In this document: positions 42,521 to 53,189 of the stretch, one piece after another | How positions within the stretch are numbered: position 1 is the first letter of the stretch | Layout of the letters: each line of letters begins with the position of its first letter | NCBI RefSeq assembly: GCF_036320965.1 | Contig: NC_092265.1 | Location: 1,317,001-1,381,000, forward strand | Reading direction: 5' to 3' | Source: Panulirus ornatus | Lineage: Eukaryota; Arthropoda; Malacostraca; Decapoda; Palinuridae | DNA length: 64,000 nucleotides | Position numbers and translations under genes: made by a program | The notes under the pieces: generated by a model | Database searches by the model: none | Seen by the model: only the letters and a program-made list of their open reading frames with translations | What the model was told of the DNA's origin: nothing

Positions 42521-42930
42521 GTTCACGGTTCCACCCGCCCATCCCATCACACTCCACCCACCCATCTCTTCACGCTACATCCACCCATAACATCACATTA
42601 CACCCACCCTTTCCGTCACACTACCCCATCCATCCCGTCACACTATCCCCATACATCGTCACACTACTTCCGCCCATCCCGTTGCATTACACCCACCCAT
42701 TCCGTCACAGTAGCTACATCCGTCGTCCTGTCACACCACACTTGCCCATTCCATCACACTGCCTATCTATCACACACCTACCTATCCCGTCTCCTTGCAC
42801 CTACCCATCACGTCTAACTGCACCTACTTATCATTACGCTACAACCATCCCCTCACACAATGCCCATACATTCCGTTACACAACACCCACCCATCCCGTT
42901 ACATAGCACCCACCCATCCCTTTTCCGTAT
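42521..42930 (+). repeat. Degenerate CCCATCCCGTCACACTACA repeat
   Basis: C-rich units of the type CACCCACCCATCCCGTCACA recur every 20-26 bases with high divergence, beginning at the end of the 32-bp array. Confidence 0.75.
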
Positions 42931-43011
42931 GTTCACAGAAATATAATTTTGTCAGAAAAGATTTTCTCTTTTTAATCCCAATTGTTTTCCAATGAGAAGG
43001 AAGAAAATATG

Positions 43012-43215
43012 GGGTCAGGACAATATGAGGGTCTGAATAATATGAGTTTGGACAATATGAGGCTCAGGACAATATGAGGGTCATGACAGTATGAGGATCA
43101 TGACAATATGAGGGTCATGACAATAAGATGACCAAGACGGTATGAGGGCCAGGACATTATAATTGTTAGGAGAATATAGGGGTCAAGACAATACAAGGGT
43201 AAGGACAATGTAAGG
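43012..43215 (+). repeat. Degenerate GGTCAGGACAATATGAG repeat
   Basis: Units of 15-17 bases (AGGGTCATGACAATATG) repeated about 12 times with variants. Confidence 0.8.
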
Positions 43216-43729
43216 GGAAGGATAGTAAGAAAGTCATAAGGATGTGGACAGGATACGAAGCAGGACGGTGTAAGGTCAGTCGAGACTGAGTATTGATGAC
43301 TTGGCGTAGATACAAGAGATAGTAGTTGTCCAGAACGAGGTCAAACGTTATCAGAGGCCCCGGCCTTATCTTGGCCCACATCCTCCCATCAGTATCTCCC
43401 TCCCACCAGTCCCATCCCAGTTCCAGAGATCGGTTCTCATATATCTTAAAACTTTTTTCTTTGGTTTCCGAGAGGACTATTAGACAGTATACGATAAATG
43501 TGTGGTGGAATGGACTGTAGAGGATAGGAATTGGTACCTACAGATGCGCCACATGATGATACACTTGAACGACACATTATCATTTCCTATGATGTTATCA
43601 CGTTAACCTCACCTGTTATTACAACAGAAATTAGCTGTACTACTCACACACCACTGACAGGTGTATACAGTGACATCATTACGTAATTTTAGTACTGATT
43701 TAAGAAATTACGAAATTGTTCCGATCATT
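43216..43729. other. Intergenic, no recognised feature
   Basis: No coding, RNA or repeat signal seen. Confidence 0.6.
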
Positions 43730-43734
43730 TCTGA

Positions 43735-44050
43735 TATGGCCAGTGCTCGAGACCGTCTGCTGGGCGAGAACGGTCACTGCTAGCAACTATGTGTCTTCCT
43801 GGTGAAGACGCACTGCTGGAGACTGTGTACCTGCTGGGTGAGGGCAGGCACTCCTGAATGCTGTACAGTCTGCTGGGCAACTAATGTTGTTCGAGTGGTG
43901 CTAATTGCATGGTCTCGGTGATCCAATTCCCTGATTAGAGCTCTCCCAATTCATTGGTGCTAATTGTATGGCTAAAGCGGTACCAATTCTGTATTTAGAG
44001 CAGTGCTAATTTTGTAATTAGAGCTATACCAAATCCGTAGTTAGAGATGT
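43735..44050 (+). repeat. Two short degenerate repeats side by side
   Basis: From 43735 to 43880, GCTGGAGACTGTGTACCTGC / TGGGCGAG units recur three or four times. From 43905 to 44050, GTGCTAATTTTGTAATTAGA / GCTATACCAA units recur about every 33 bases. Both are diverged. Confidence 0.6.
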
Positions 44051-44839
44051 GGCATTCTGTAGATTTGCAGTTTTGTGCAGTATTACTGCGGTTGTTGGCT
44101 GGGTGCCTGGCTCCCATCCTGTGATAGCTTGGTGTAGGGACGTGAATGCCTCACAAGTCACACACTCATGCCTAGTCACCCAATTCATCGGGCTTTCAGT
44201 TATCATTTACACACCAGATGGTATGAACCACTTCGATCCCTTGTGCAGCCTTCGACTGACTTTTAAAGCCCTTCCAGCCAGTCGTAATTAATATCCCAGC
44301 GGAAATCTCTTACATGCCGTCCTTTGCGGACGTTGTAAGTCATGCCATTCCAGCCATGAGTCACTCGTCTACCAGACAGTCACTTGCATGGGACCTCGGC
44401 CATACCTAACGGCTGCAGTAATACCATAACATCTGGTAACAATTCCTCTTCTGACGCAGCCTCACGGCAATCTCTTTTCTCTTTTGCTGCATTGCCCCAG
44501 CAGGGCCACCTTACCCATAAGCTAAACTTCATTATACACACACTTTTTACTACCTTTATCACCGCAGCTGACATGGCACGGGCAAAAGAGTGTCCCAGTC
44601 TTGGAAATCTCGGATAAAAGGTCAAATTACGAATACTAATAAAGGAATATAACAGATTAATCTACGTATTTCTTTATCCCTCTTTATTTACAAATTATAA
44701 AGACATCAGAAAAATACACCTGACACGTTTAAAAGAAAACTGTGTTAGTAGTTAGGATTATTTTTTTTTTCGTTATGTGCTGATGTATGGCTTAACTCAC
44801 AGCAGTTGTATGGTCTCTAGTCCACTCCCCCAGGCATGT
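44051..44839. other. Intergenic, no recognised feature
   Basis: Overlapping short frames on both strands are not recognised. No repeat family identified. Confidence 0.55.
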
Positions 44840-45155
44840 GATGCGCCTCTATACAGTAGGAACTAGGCTAATCCTGAACTGCTGCCTTTTCCTTAGTTTG
44901 GAAACGTCAAATTTTATGACGAAAATACCTGGAGTGGGACTTTTTATCGTTTTCCAACACTGTTTTTTTTTTTCATGTTGGCTCCTTTGTTGACTGCTCC
45001 AACTTGCTACAATACAGACCCTACTGGAAATAAGTTTGGAAAGCTTTAGCAAGTTATCCTATGGAAGCTACTATCTTATCATGGTGTATTGTACATGTGT
45101 ATACCTATCTTAATGGACCAGGTCCCTGAATAAAGTTAATCAATCAATCTTGGCA
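44840..45155 (+). repeat. Probable LINE 3' end with (AATC)n tail
   Basis: The stretch ends GTCCCTGAATAAAGTTAATC AATCAATC. A 3' end closing on a short tandem repeat after AATAAA is usual for CR1-type LINEs. No coding domain is left to confirm the family. Confidence 0.4.
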
Positions 45156-45356
45156 CAGACAACTGAATGCCCCAATCAAGGCCCTCTCATTGATGCTACA
45201 CATGTACCCTAGCCTAAGCCAGGTAACCATTTTAACGACCAGACCCTATAGAAGGATGAACAGCTGGGTTAACTGTGAATCTGCTGTCGCCACCTGTATT
45301 CGAAATTTTGACTTTACTCCTGGGCGGCCGTTAATGCGTTACGGCAACGCAAACTT

Positions 45357-45359
<3 letters not shown>

Positions 45360-45451
<92 letters not shown>
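45360..45451. repeat. (TA)n microsatellite (longest here, about 92 bp)
   Basis: Uninterrupted TA run directly joined to the 5' end of a LINE copy. Confidence 0.95.
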
Positions 45452-45454
<3 letters not shown>

Positions 45455-46509
45455 GGATGGAGTTGTTAGGGAGGTGAATGCAAGAGTTTTGGAAAGAGGG
45501 GCAAGTATGAAGTCTGTTGGGGATGAGAGAGCTTGGGAAGTGAGTCAGTTGTTGTTCGCTGATGATACAGCGCTGGTGGCTGATTCATGTGAGAAACTGC
45601 AGAAGCTGGTGACTGAGTTTGGTAAAGTGTGTGAAAGAAGAAAGTTAAGAGTAAATGTGAATAAGAGTAAGGTAATTAGGTACAGTAGGGTTGAGGGTCA
45701 AGTCAATTGGGAGGTAAGTTTGAATGGAGAAAAACTGGAGGAAGTAAAGTGTTTTAGATATCTGGGAGTGGATCTGGCAGCGGATGGAACCATGGAAGCG
45801 GAAGTGGATCATAGGGTGGGGGAGGGGGCGAAAATCCTGGGAGCCTTGAAGAATGTGTGGAAGTCGAGAACATTATCTCGGAAAGCAAAAATGGGTATGT
45901 TTGAAGGAATAGTGGTTCCAACAATGTTGTATGGTTGCGAGGCGTGGGCTATGGATAGAGTTGTGCGCAGGAGGATGGATGTGCTGGAAATGAGATATTT
46001 GAGGACAATGTGTGGTGTGAGGTGGTTTGATCGAGTAAGTAACGTAAGGGTAAGAGAGATGTGTGGAAATAAAAAGAGCGTGGTTAAGAGAGCAGAAGAG
46101 GGTGTTTTGAAATGGTTTGGGCACATGGAGAGAATGAGTGAGGAAAGATTGACCAAGAGGATATATGTATCGGAGGTGGAGGGAACGAGAAGTGGGAGAC
46201 CAAATTGGAGGTGGAAAGATGGAGTGAAAAAGATTTTGTGTGATCGGGGCCTGAACATGCAGGAGGGTGAAAGGAGGGCAAGGAATAGAGTGAATTGGAT
46301 CGATATGGTATACCGGGGTTGACGTGCTGTCAGTGGATTGAATCAGGGCATGTGAAGCGTCTGGGGTAAACCATGGAAAGCTGTGTAGGTATGTATATTT
46401 GCGTGTGTGGACCTGTATGTATATACATGTGTATGGGGGTGGGTTGGGCCATTTCTTTCGTCTGTTTCCTTGCGCTACCTCGCAAACGCGGGAGACAGCG
46501 ACAAAGCAA

Positions 46510-46510
<1 letters not shown>
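45452..46510 (+). mobile_element. LINE copy with longest intact frame (289 codons)
   Basis: Begins inside the RT palm at MDGVVREVNARVLERGA and keeps one open frame to 46322. It includes the catalytic-box motif LLFADDTALVADSCEKLQ, the thumb/connection region (LRVNVNKSKVIRYSRVEGQ) and the C-terminal domain (LYGCEAWAMDRVVRRRM, WFGHMERMSEERLTKRIY, GRPNWRWKDGVKKIL). The 5' part (endonuclease and RT fingers) is missing, as expected from truncated target-primed insertion. The 3'-UTR lacks the same ~265 bases as the copy at 5526. Clade is tentative (RTE-like). Confidence 0.92.

Positions 46511-46511
<1 letters not shown>

Positions 46512-46568
<57 letters not shown>
46512..46568. repeat. (TA)n microsatellite
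   Basis: TA array following the LINE tail and preceding a SINE-like unit. Confidence 0.95.
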
Positions 46569-46570
<2 letters not shown>

Positions 46571-46571
<1 letters not shown>

Positions 46572-46797
46572 CCCTGGGGATAGGAGAGAAAGAATACTTT
46601 CCACTTATTCCCTGCGTGTCGTAAAGGGCGAATTAAAGGGATGGGAGCAGTAGTTTGGAAATCCTCCCCTCCTGTTTTTATCTTTTAACTTTTCCAAAAG
46701 AAGGAACAGAAAAGGGACCGAATGAGAATTTTTCCCTCTAAGATTCAGTCATCTGCTCATGACGTTACCTTGCTAATGCGGGAAATGGCAAATATTC
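46571..46797 (+). mobile_element. SINE-like element, copy 3 (diverged)
   Basis: CCCTGGGGATAGGAGAGAAA to GGAAATGGCAAATATTC. It differs from copies 1, 2 and 4 at many positions and is the oldest of the four. Confidence 0.8.

Positions 46798-46880
<83 letters not shown>
46798..46880. repeat. (TA)n microsatellite
   Basis: TA array between two SINE-like units. Confidence 0.95.
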
Positions 46881-46881
<1 letters not shown>

Positions 46882-46882
<1 letters not shown>

Positions 46883-47112
46883 CCTGGGGATAGGGGAGAA
46901 AGAATACTTCCCACGTATTCCCTGCGTGTCGTAGAAGGCGACTAAAAGGGGAGGGAGCGGGGGGGCTGGAAATCCTCCCCTCTCTTTTTTCTTTTTTCAT
47001 TTTCTAAAAGAAGGAACAGAGAAGGGGGCCAGGTGAGAATATTCCCTCAAAGGCCCAGTCCTCTGTTCTTAACGCTACCTCGCTAACACGGGAAATGGCG
47101 AATAGTTTGAAA

Positions 47113-47114
<2 letters not shown>
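46882..47114 (+). mobile_element. SINE-like element, copy 4
   Basis: TCCTGGGGATAGGGGAGAAA to GGCGAATAGTTTGAAAG, close to copies 1 and 2. Together with copy 3 it forms a (TA)n-SINE-(TA)n-SINE-(TA)n chain. Confidence 0.82.

Positions 47115-47181
<67 letters not shown>
47115..47181. repeat. (TA)n microsatellite
   Basis: TA array at the right end of the SINE-like chain. Confidence 0.95.
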
Positions 47182-47184
<3 letters not shown>

Positions 47185-47571
47185 CTACGTTGTGTTACCC
47201 GTTTATTTAACCCTATTTTTCAATCTTCTCAATTACGAATTGAGGTTGCTTAGAGTAAGAATATTTAGATGAATAAATACGGAGGAGAATCGATTGTGAA
47301 AACAATATCAATTGTTACTACTTTACTTAGTATAAGCTATTTTGAAAATATAATTTAATTCAAAGTATTTATATCACATATATTTTTCATCTTATCTTTG
47401 ATCAAACAATAGTAAAGTTATACTTAAAGAGATAATGTTCCTCTATGAATATTGTTTACGTTTGGCGTGTGTGTTTGCGTGTGTGTTCGTCGACTGTCGG
47501 CCACTCGTTGGCTCAACTTCCTCCCGGCAACATCATTTATCCTTCAACCTTGCCTCTGACACTTACATAAC
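47182..47571 (+). promoter_or_regulatory. SLC66A3 upstream region
   Basis: Likely promoter and 5'-UTR of SLC66A3. A GC-richer stretch at 47460-47530 (GTCGACTGTCGGCCACTCG) precedes the ATG; no TATA box or specific factor site is assigned. Confidence 0.4.
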
Positions 47572-47723
47572 ATGTCTCTCTTAATAGACTCTATGATAAC
47601 TTTTTGTAACTTAACCACAATAGGACTTTGTGGTTTTATGAAGGTGCCACAGATTATGAAAATCATAAAAGCGAAATCTGTTCAAGGATTAAGTTTAGCC
47701 AGCTTGCTGCTTGAGCTGACAAG
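47572..47723 (+). CDS. SLC66A3: SLC66A3/PQLC3-like PQ-loop protein, exon 1
   Basis: The start ATG at 47572 opens MSLLIDSMITFCNLTTIGLC, then the first PQ-loop FMKVPQIMKIIKAKS, then VQGLSLASLLLELT. Human SLC66A3 has LKLPQISAVLAARSARGLSL and SLLLELAG at the same places, which fixes the start. SLC66 proteins have seven membrane helices in two PQ-loop triple-helix bundles; relatives export cystine or basic amino acids from lysosomes, while the substrate of SLC66A3 is not established. The donor is AAG|GTAAGA, leaving AG of a serine codon. Confidence 0.93.
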
Positions 47724-49266
47724 GTAAGATTTTTCCTCAAAAACTTGTAAAACCTGTGATCATTAAGTGTAGTGCAATGCATGTATTTCGTTGAATATTT
47801 AACTGGACTAGTATTAGATTACCTGATTTATAGTGAATGGTTTTTTGTACCATAGCTTTCCACTCTACAGTAAACATTTACCTTGTTATTTCCAGAGAAG
47901 TTTGTGTTCAGGGTGAGAGTATGTTACATTAAAATTTTTCGTAACTTCAGTTTAAACAAATGGTCAAGTTGCCATAAAAAAATTACTGCATACGTAACAC
48001 TTTAAAAGCATTTAATGATTGATTTGTAATTTCAGTCCATGAATGTGGCAGCTATGAAAGAAAGGTTGGGAAACCTTTTTCACTTTCCACACTCGGTTGT
48101 TTGTTCCGCCAAATGCCTCATTATGTAGTTCCTTATTCATGAATTGCATAAACATGAGTGTTATCACCATTTTGGACGTCCAGCGAATTTTAAGTTTGGT
48201 TTGGTTGAAAGTGTTTTGATGTCTCAAACGATTCTGACCCTCATTTCTGTCACAAATCACTACTTTTAGTAATTTCTCCCACCCAAAACCCAGGTTCCCA
48301 GTTGGATATCAGAAACAGCTATTTGAAATAGATGGGTAATGTGTAATTTTAACTAGGTCATTTTCAGGTTTATTTTTCCTTGAGCCATCTCTGGGTTGCA
48401 TTGATTTTACAGTTAGGTAGTCAAGACAAGAGATCACCGGTTGGGGCTGAGTAACAATTGATTTGACCCAACTTGCTAATACTCCAAGATGTCGATGAGT
48501 ATGGGCTTTTCTGTGATCCTAGTGATTTAGTCTACAGTAATTGAATTAAATCATTATGCATACCAGAAATGATAAATTTGCTTGAGTTAATCTCATAATT
48601 TGCAGAAACATATGTTCTATAGGGAAGTTTATAAATCCAGCAATAAAGTGGAAATAAAGGAAATATATTTAGGAGTAAAATACTGCTTAGTTGATTGTTT
48701 TGTTGGTAGCAGAGTAATCACTCTGAACATCTATACTGTGTAGTTACTGATTTGTACTGTACATGGAAAAAGTTTTAACTTGTGGGTTCCCTCATCTTGA
48801 ATATTCTGAACTAACAAACAACTAAGAGTGATGCATGCTGTCTCTGTTAACCATGCCATTGGTCATTATATATGTAATGTACAAAAGTATAAAGGTGTGT
48901 CTAGAGAATAGAGTGAAAGCAGTAGAACATGATTTTGAGAATTATGTTTATTCTGTGATATGATGTAAGGTGATCAAAGATCAAATGAATTTTATGTTTT
49001 TCATTACTGTAAGGTAGATTTACCCCTTAAGAAAAGTCAGTTGAGTAGTAAGACTGTTTTTCTAAGATATTTCAGTTTAGTAAGATTGTTATTCTGTAAG
49101 TCTACCCTAAATAAATTGCATCCCGTAGATTCCACTTATATTTTCATGATGCTGCTGTGACTTGTAAAAGCTTGTGCTTACAGTTTTTTGGAATAAACTG
49201 AATATTGTTTAACATGTGCTAATAGAGAAATTACTGGAGAATAATTCTCATTCCTTCCTTTTCCAG
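47724..49266. other. SLC66A3 intron 1
   Basis: AT-rich intron with no recognised repeat family or RNA gene. Confidence 0.7.
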
Positions 49267-49489
49267 CTATTCTATTATGCTCAGCTACAATGTGTACTCT
49301 GCTTATGCATTCAGTACATATTTTGAGTACCCCTTAATGGTTATTCAAGATGTGGTCATGTTGGGAGTGTTTCTAACATTTACTGGTCGTCTTTCACCTC
49401 TTGTGGTTCTCCCCGCTGCAGCATTCTCGTATTTTGCATATTCCATTGCATCAGGAAGTCTTCCCAGCAGCCTCATAACAACACTTGTG
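49267..49489 (+). CDS. SLC66A3: SLC66A3/PQLC3-like PQ-loop protein, exon 2
   Basis: After TTCCTTTTCCAG the frame gives SYSIMLSYNVYSAYAFSTYF, EYPLMVIQDVVMLGVFL, FTGRLSPLVVLPAAAFSYFA and SLITTLV, i.e. helices 2-4. The TYxEYPxxxxQDVxLL pattern is diagnostic for SLC66A3. It ends in phase 0 at GTAAGT. Confidence 0.94.
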
Positions 49490-49619
49490 GTAAGTTGTTG
49501 ACTGTTGATTTGTTATTTCTCATACATTTAAAGATGAGAGGCATATCTAGTGAAAAGCTAAGTAATTTAATTTAAACAAAGAGCAGCCAATAAAATATCT
49601 GTGGGTAATGTTTTTGATA

Positions 49620-51125
49620 AAAGTATTGGAAGGCTTTGTTAATATTATTGTGAAAAAGAAGGCAAATGAGAGTTGGGGTGAGAGAATATTCAGTTTTGGG
49701 GAGAATAAAATGATGTTTTGGAAGGAGGTAAATAAAGTGCTTAAGACAAGAGAACAAATGGGATCATCAATGAAGGGGGCTAATGGGGAGGTGATAATAA
49801 GTAGTGGTGATGTGAGGAGATGGAGTGAGTGTTTTGAAGGTTTGTTGAATGTGTCTGATGATAGAGTGGCAGATATAGGGTATTTTGGTTGAGGTAGTGT
49901 GCAAAGTGAGAGGGTTAGGGAGAATGATTTGGTAAACAGAGAAGAGGAAGTAAAAGCTTTGCGGAAGATGAAAGCCAGCAAGGCATCGGGTTTGGATGGT
50001 ATTGCAGTGGAATTTATTAAAAAAGGGGGTGACTTGTTGTTGACTGGTTGGTAAGGATATTTAATGTATGTATAATTCATGGTGAGGTGCTTGAGGATTG
50101 TGGAATGCATGCATTAGTGCCATTGTACAAAGGCAAAGGGGATAAAGGTGAGTGCTCAAATTACAGAGGTATAAGTTTGTTGATTATTCCTGGGAAATTA
50201 TATGGGAGGGTATTGATTGAGAGGGTGAAGGCATGTACAGAGCATCAGATTGGGGAAGAGCAGTGTGGTTTCAGAAGTGGTAGAGGATGTTTGGATCAGG
50301 TGTTTGCTTTGAAAAATGTATGTGAGAAATACTTAAAAAAGCAAATGGATTTGTATGTAGCATCTATGGATCTGGAGAAGGCATATGATAGAGTTGATAG
50401 AGATGCTCTGTGGAAGGTATTAAGAATATATTGTGTGGGAGGCAGGTTGTTAGAAGCAGTGAAGAGTTTTTATCGAGGATGTAAGGCATGTGTATGAGTA
50501 GGAAGAGAGGAAAGTGATTGGTTCTCAGTGAATGTATGTTTCCCGCAGGGGTGTGTGATGTCTCCATGGTTGTTTAATTTGTTTATGGATGGGGTTATTA
50601 GGGAGGGGAATGCAAGAGTTTTGGAGAGAAGGGCAAGTATGAGTCTGTTGTGGATAAGAGAGCTTGGGAAGTAAGTCGGTTGTTGTTCGCTGATGATACA
50701 GCACTGGTGGCTGATTCGGGTGAGAAACTGCAGAAGCTGGGAAAGTGTGTGAAGAAAGAAAGCTAAGAGTAAATGTGAATAAGAGCATGGTTATTAGGTA
50801 CAGTAGGGTTGAGGGACAGGTCAATTGGGAGGTAAGTTTGAATGGAGAAAAACTGGATTAAGTGAAGTGTTTTAGATATCTAGGAGTGGATTTGGCAGCA
50901 GATGGAACCATATAAGCAGAAGTGAGTTACAGGGTGGGGGAGGGGGCGAAAGTTCTTGGAGCATTGAAAAGTGTGTGGAAGGTGTGAACATTATCTTGGA
51001 AAGCAGAAATGGGTATGTTTGAAGGAATAGTGGTTCCAACAATGTTATATGGTTGCAAGGCGTGGGCTCTAGATAGAGTTGTGCGAAGGAGGGTGGATGT
51101 GTTGGAAATGAGATGTTTGAGGACA
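49620..51125 (+). mobile_element. LINE copy in SLC66A3 intron 2, widest RT coverage
   Basis: Covers, in three broken frames, the linker (KKKANESWGERIFSFGENK), the RT start (KASGLDGIAVEFIKKGG, LVPLYKGKGDKGECSNYRGI), fingers and palm (EEQCGFRSGRGCLDQVFALK, DLYVASMDLEKAYDRVDRDA), the QGCVMSPWLFNLFMDGV block, a frame-shifted FADD box near 50690, and part of the C-terminus to 51125. Frameshifts at about 49890, 50040, 50500 and 50650 kill it. Sense orientation to the host gene. It lacks the far C-terminus, being cut at 51125 by a SINE-like fragment. Confidence 0.9.
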
Positions 51126-51190
51126 ATATACTTGCCACGTATTCCTGCGTGTCATAGAAGGCAACTAAAAGGAGTGGCTATGAAACTAGC
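51126..51190 (+). repeat. SINE-like element fragment joined to LINE
   Basis: TTGCCACGTATTCCTGCGTG TCATAGAAGGCAACTAAAAG matches the 5' third of the SINE-like element. Its left junction is exactly where the LINE coding sequence stops. Confidence 0.7.
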
Positions 51191-51506
51191 CACACCTCTT
51201 GCATAACCATTTATGTCGTCTTACTTTCATGATTTCACCCCCTTTATTCAATTCCACTCTCACTTTTCATGTTTTCTCATACAATCCTTCATGTTTGACT
51301 TTCCTCTTCTAGAATTGTCTGAAATTTCCTTCCTGTTACATTCATCATTCCTTTCATATTCCACTCATCCATGCCTTATGTCTTTTTTTTTTATATGATA
51401 CAAATTATATCTTTGTGCTGCAGTTATTGAATGTTGTATTGAGGTTAATTTTTTCATGCATGTTAAAGGTTTTGAATTATGTATTAATATGAAACTAATT
51501 TCTCAG

Positions 51507-51627
51507 TCCCTATGTACTCCTATTTCGGCAAGCAGTAAGGTGGTAGCTCTGTTAACCATCATCCGTTCCAAGAACTCAGCTACTGTATCTATTCCGTCTT
51601 GGTCCATCTCGGCATATACCTGTGTTA
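51507..51627 (+). CDS. SLC66A3: SLC66A3/PQLC3-like PQ-loop protein, exon 3
   Basis: Encodes SLCTPISASSKVVALLTIIR then SKNSATVSIPSWSISAYTCV, the second PQ-loop-type repeat; human has CTFISAASKFAQLQCLWKTR and SGTVSALTWSLSSYTCA. The loop carries SK in place of PQ, as in the human protein. The donor is GTGAGT, leaving one base. Confidence 0.92.
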
Positions 51628-51716
51628 GTGAGTATCCGTTTATCCATATTTACACAAGTATCATAACATGATTCATATTTGCTACTATTGTATTATGGCA
51701 AGTATTTTTTTTTAAG

Positions 51717-52985
51717 TCTGTTGTGGATGAGAGAGCTTGGGAAGTGAGTCAGTTGTTGTTCGCTGATGATACAGCGCTGATGGCTGATTCATGTGAGAAA
51801 CTGCAGAAGCTGGTGACTGAGTTTGGTAAAGTGTGTGAAAGAAGAAAGTTAAGAGTAAATGTGAATAAGAGCAAGGTTATTAGGTACAGTAGGGTTGAGG
51901 GTCAAGTCAATTGGGAGGTAAGTTTGAATGGAGAAAAACTGGAGGAAGTAAAGTGTTTTAGATATCTGGGAGTGGATCTGGCAGTGGATGGAACCATGGA
52001 AGCAGAAGTGAATCATAGGGTGGGGAAGGGGGCGAAAATCCTGGGAGCCTTGAAGAATGTGTGGAAGTCGAGAACATTATCTCGGAAAGCAAAAATGGGT
52101 ATGTTTGAAGGAATAGTGGTTCCAACAATGTTGTATGGTTGTGAGGCATGGGCTATGGATAGAGTTGTGTGCAGGAGGATGGATGTGCTGGAAATGAGAT
52201 GTTTGAGGACAATATGTGGTGTGAGGTGGTTTGATTGAGTAAGTAATGTAAGGGTAAGAGAGATGTGTGGAAATAAAAAGAGCGTGGTTGAGAGAGCAGA
52301 AGAGGGTGTTTTGAAATGGTTTGGGCACATGGAGAGAATGAGTGAGGAAAGATTGACCAAGAGGATATATGTGTCGGAGGTGGAGGGAACGAGGAGAAGT
52401 GGGAGACCAAATTGGAGGTGGAAAGATGGAGTGAAAAAGATTTTGAGTGATTGGGGCCTGAACATGCAGGAGGGTGAAAGGAGGGCAAGGAATAGAGTGA
52501 ATTGGATCGATATGGTATACCGGGGTTGATGGGCTGTCAGTGGATTGAATCAGGGCATGTGAAGCGTCTGGGGTAAACCATGGAAAGCTTTGTGGGGCCT
52601 GGATGTGGAAAGGGAGCTGTGGTTTCGGGCATTATTGCATGACAGCTAGGGACTGAGTGTGAATGAATGAGGCCTTTGTTGTCTTTTCCTAGCGCTACCC
52701 CGCACACATGAGGGGGGAGGGGGATGGTATTCCATGTGTGGCAAGGTGGCGGTGGGAATGAATAAAGGCAGACAGTGTGAATTGTGTGCATGGGTATATA
52801 TGTATGTGTCTGTGTGTGTAATATATATGTGTACATTAAGATGTATAGGCATGTATATTTGCGTGTGTGGACGTGTGTGTATATACATGTGTATGGGGGT
52901 GGGTTGGGCCATTTCTTTCGTCTGTTTCCTTGCGCTACCTCGCAAACGTGGGAGACAGCGACAAAGCAAAATAATAAAAAAATAA
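51717..52985 (+). mobile_element. LINE copy in SLC66A3 intron 3 with full 3'-UTR
   Basis: Starts just before the FADD box (LLFADDTALMADSCEKLQ) and reads openly to 52238, where one substitution makes a TGA in the segment RWFD-RVSN; the frame then continues 52263-52529. The 3'-UTR (52530-52860) is unshortened and gives the reference for the deletion in the 5526 and 45452 copies. The tail ends at about 52985 in AATAATAAA-like sequence. Confidence 0.9.
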
Positions 52986-53189
52986 TAAATTTTTTTTAAG
53001 ACATTCTTGCCAGTTATGTGACATTCTTTGTGCTAACCAAGTAGGTTCAGCTTGTTGGGAATTTGTTGAGAACAAAGGAATTCAAACAGCAACAGACCAC
53101 TGGGTCTTTTCAAGGCTGTTTATGACAGTGGAAGATATCAGAAATTCACAGATTAGTGTGGCAAGATATACAGATAATTCAAAGAGAAT

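Noticed and set aside
49608..50497. Fusion of SLC66A3 to a reverse transcriptase
   Set aside because: The RT frames lie within intron 2, between clean splice sites that join exons 2 and 3 in phase; there is no fusion.
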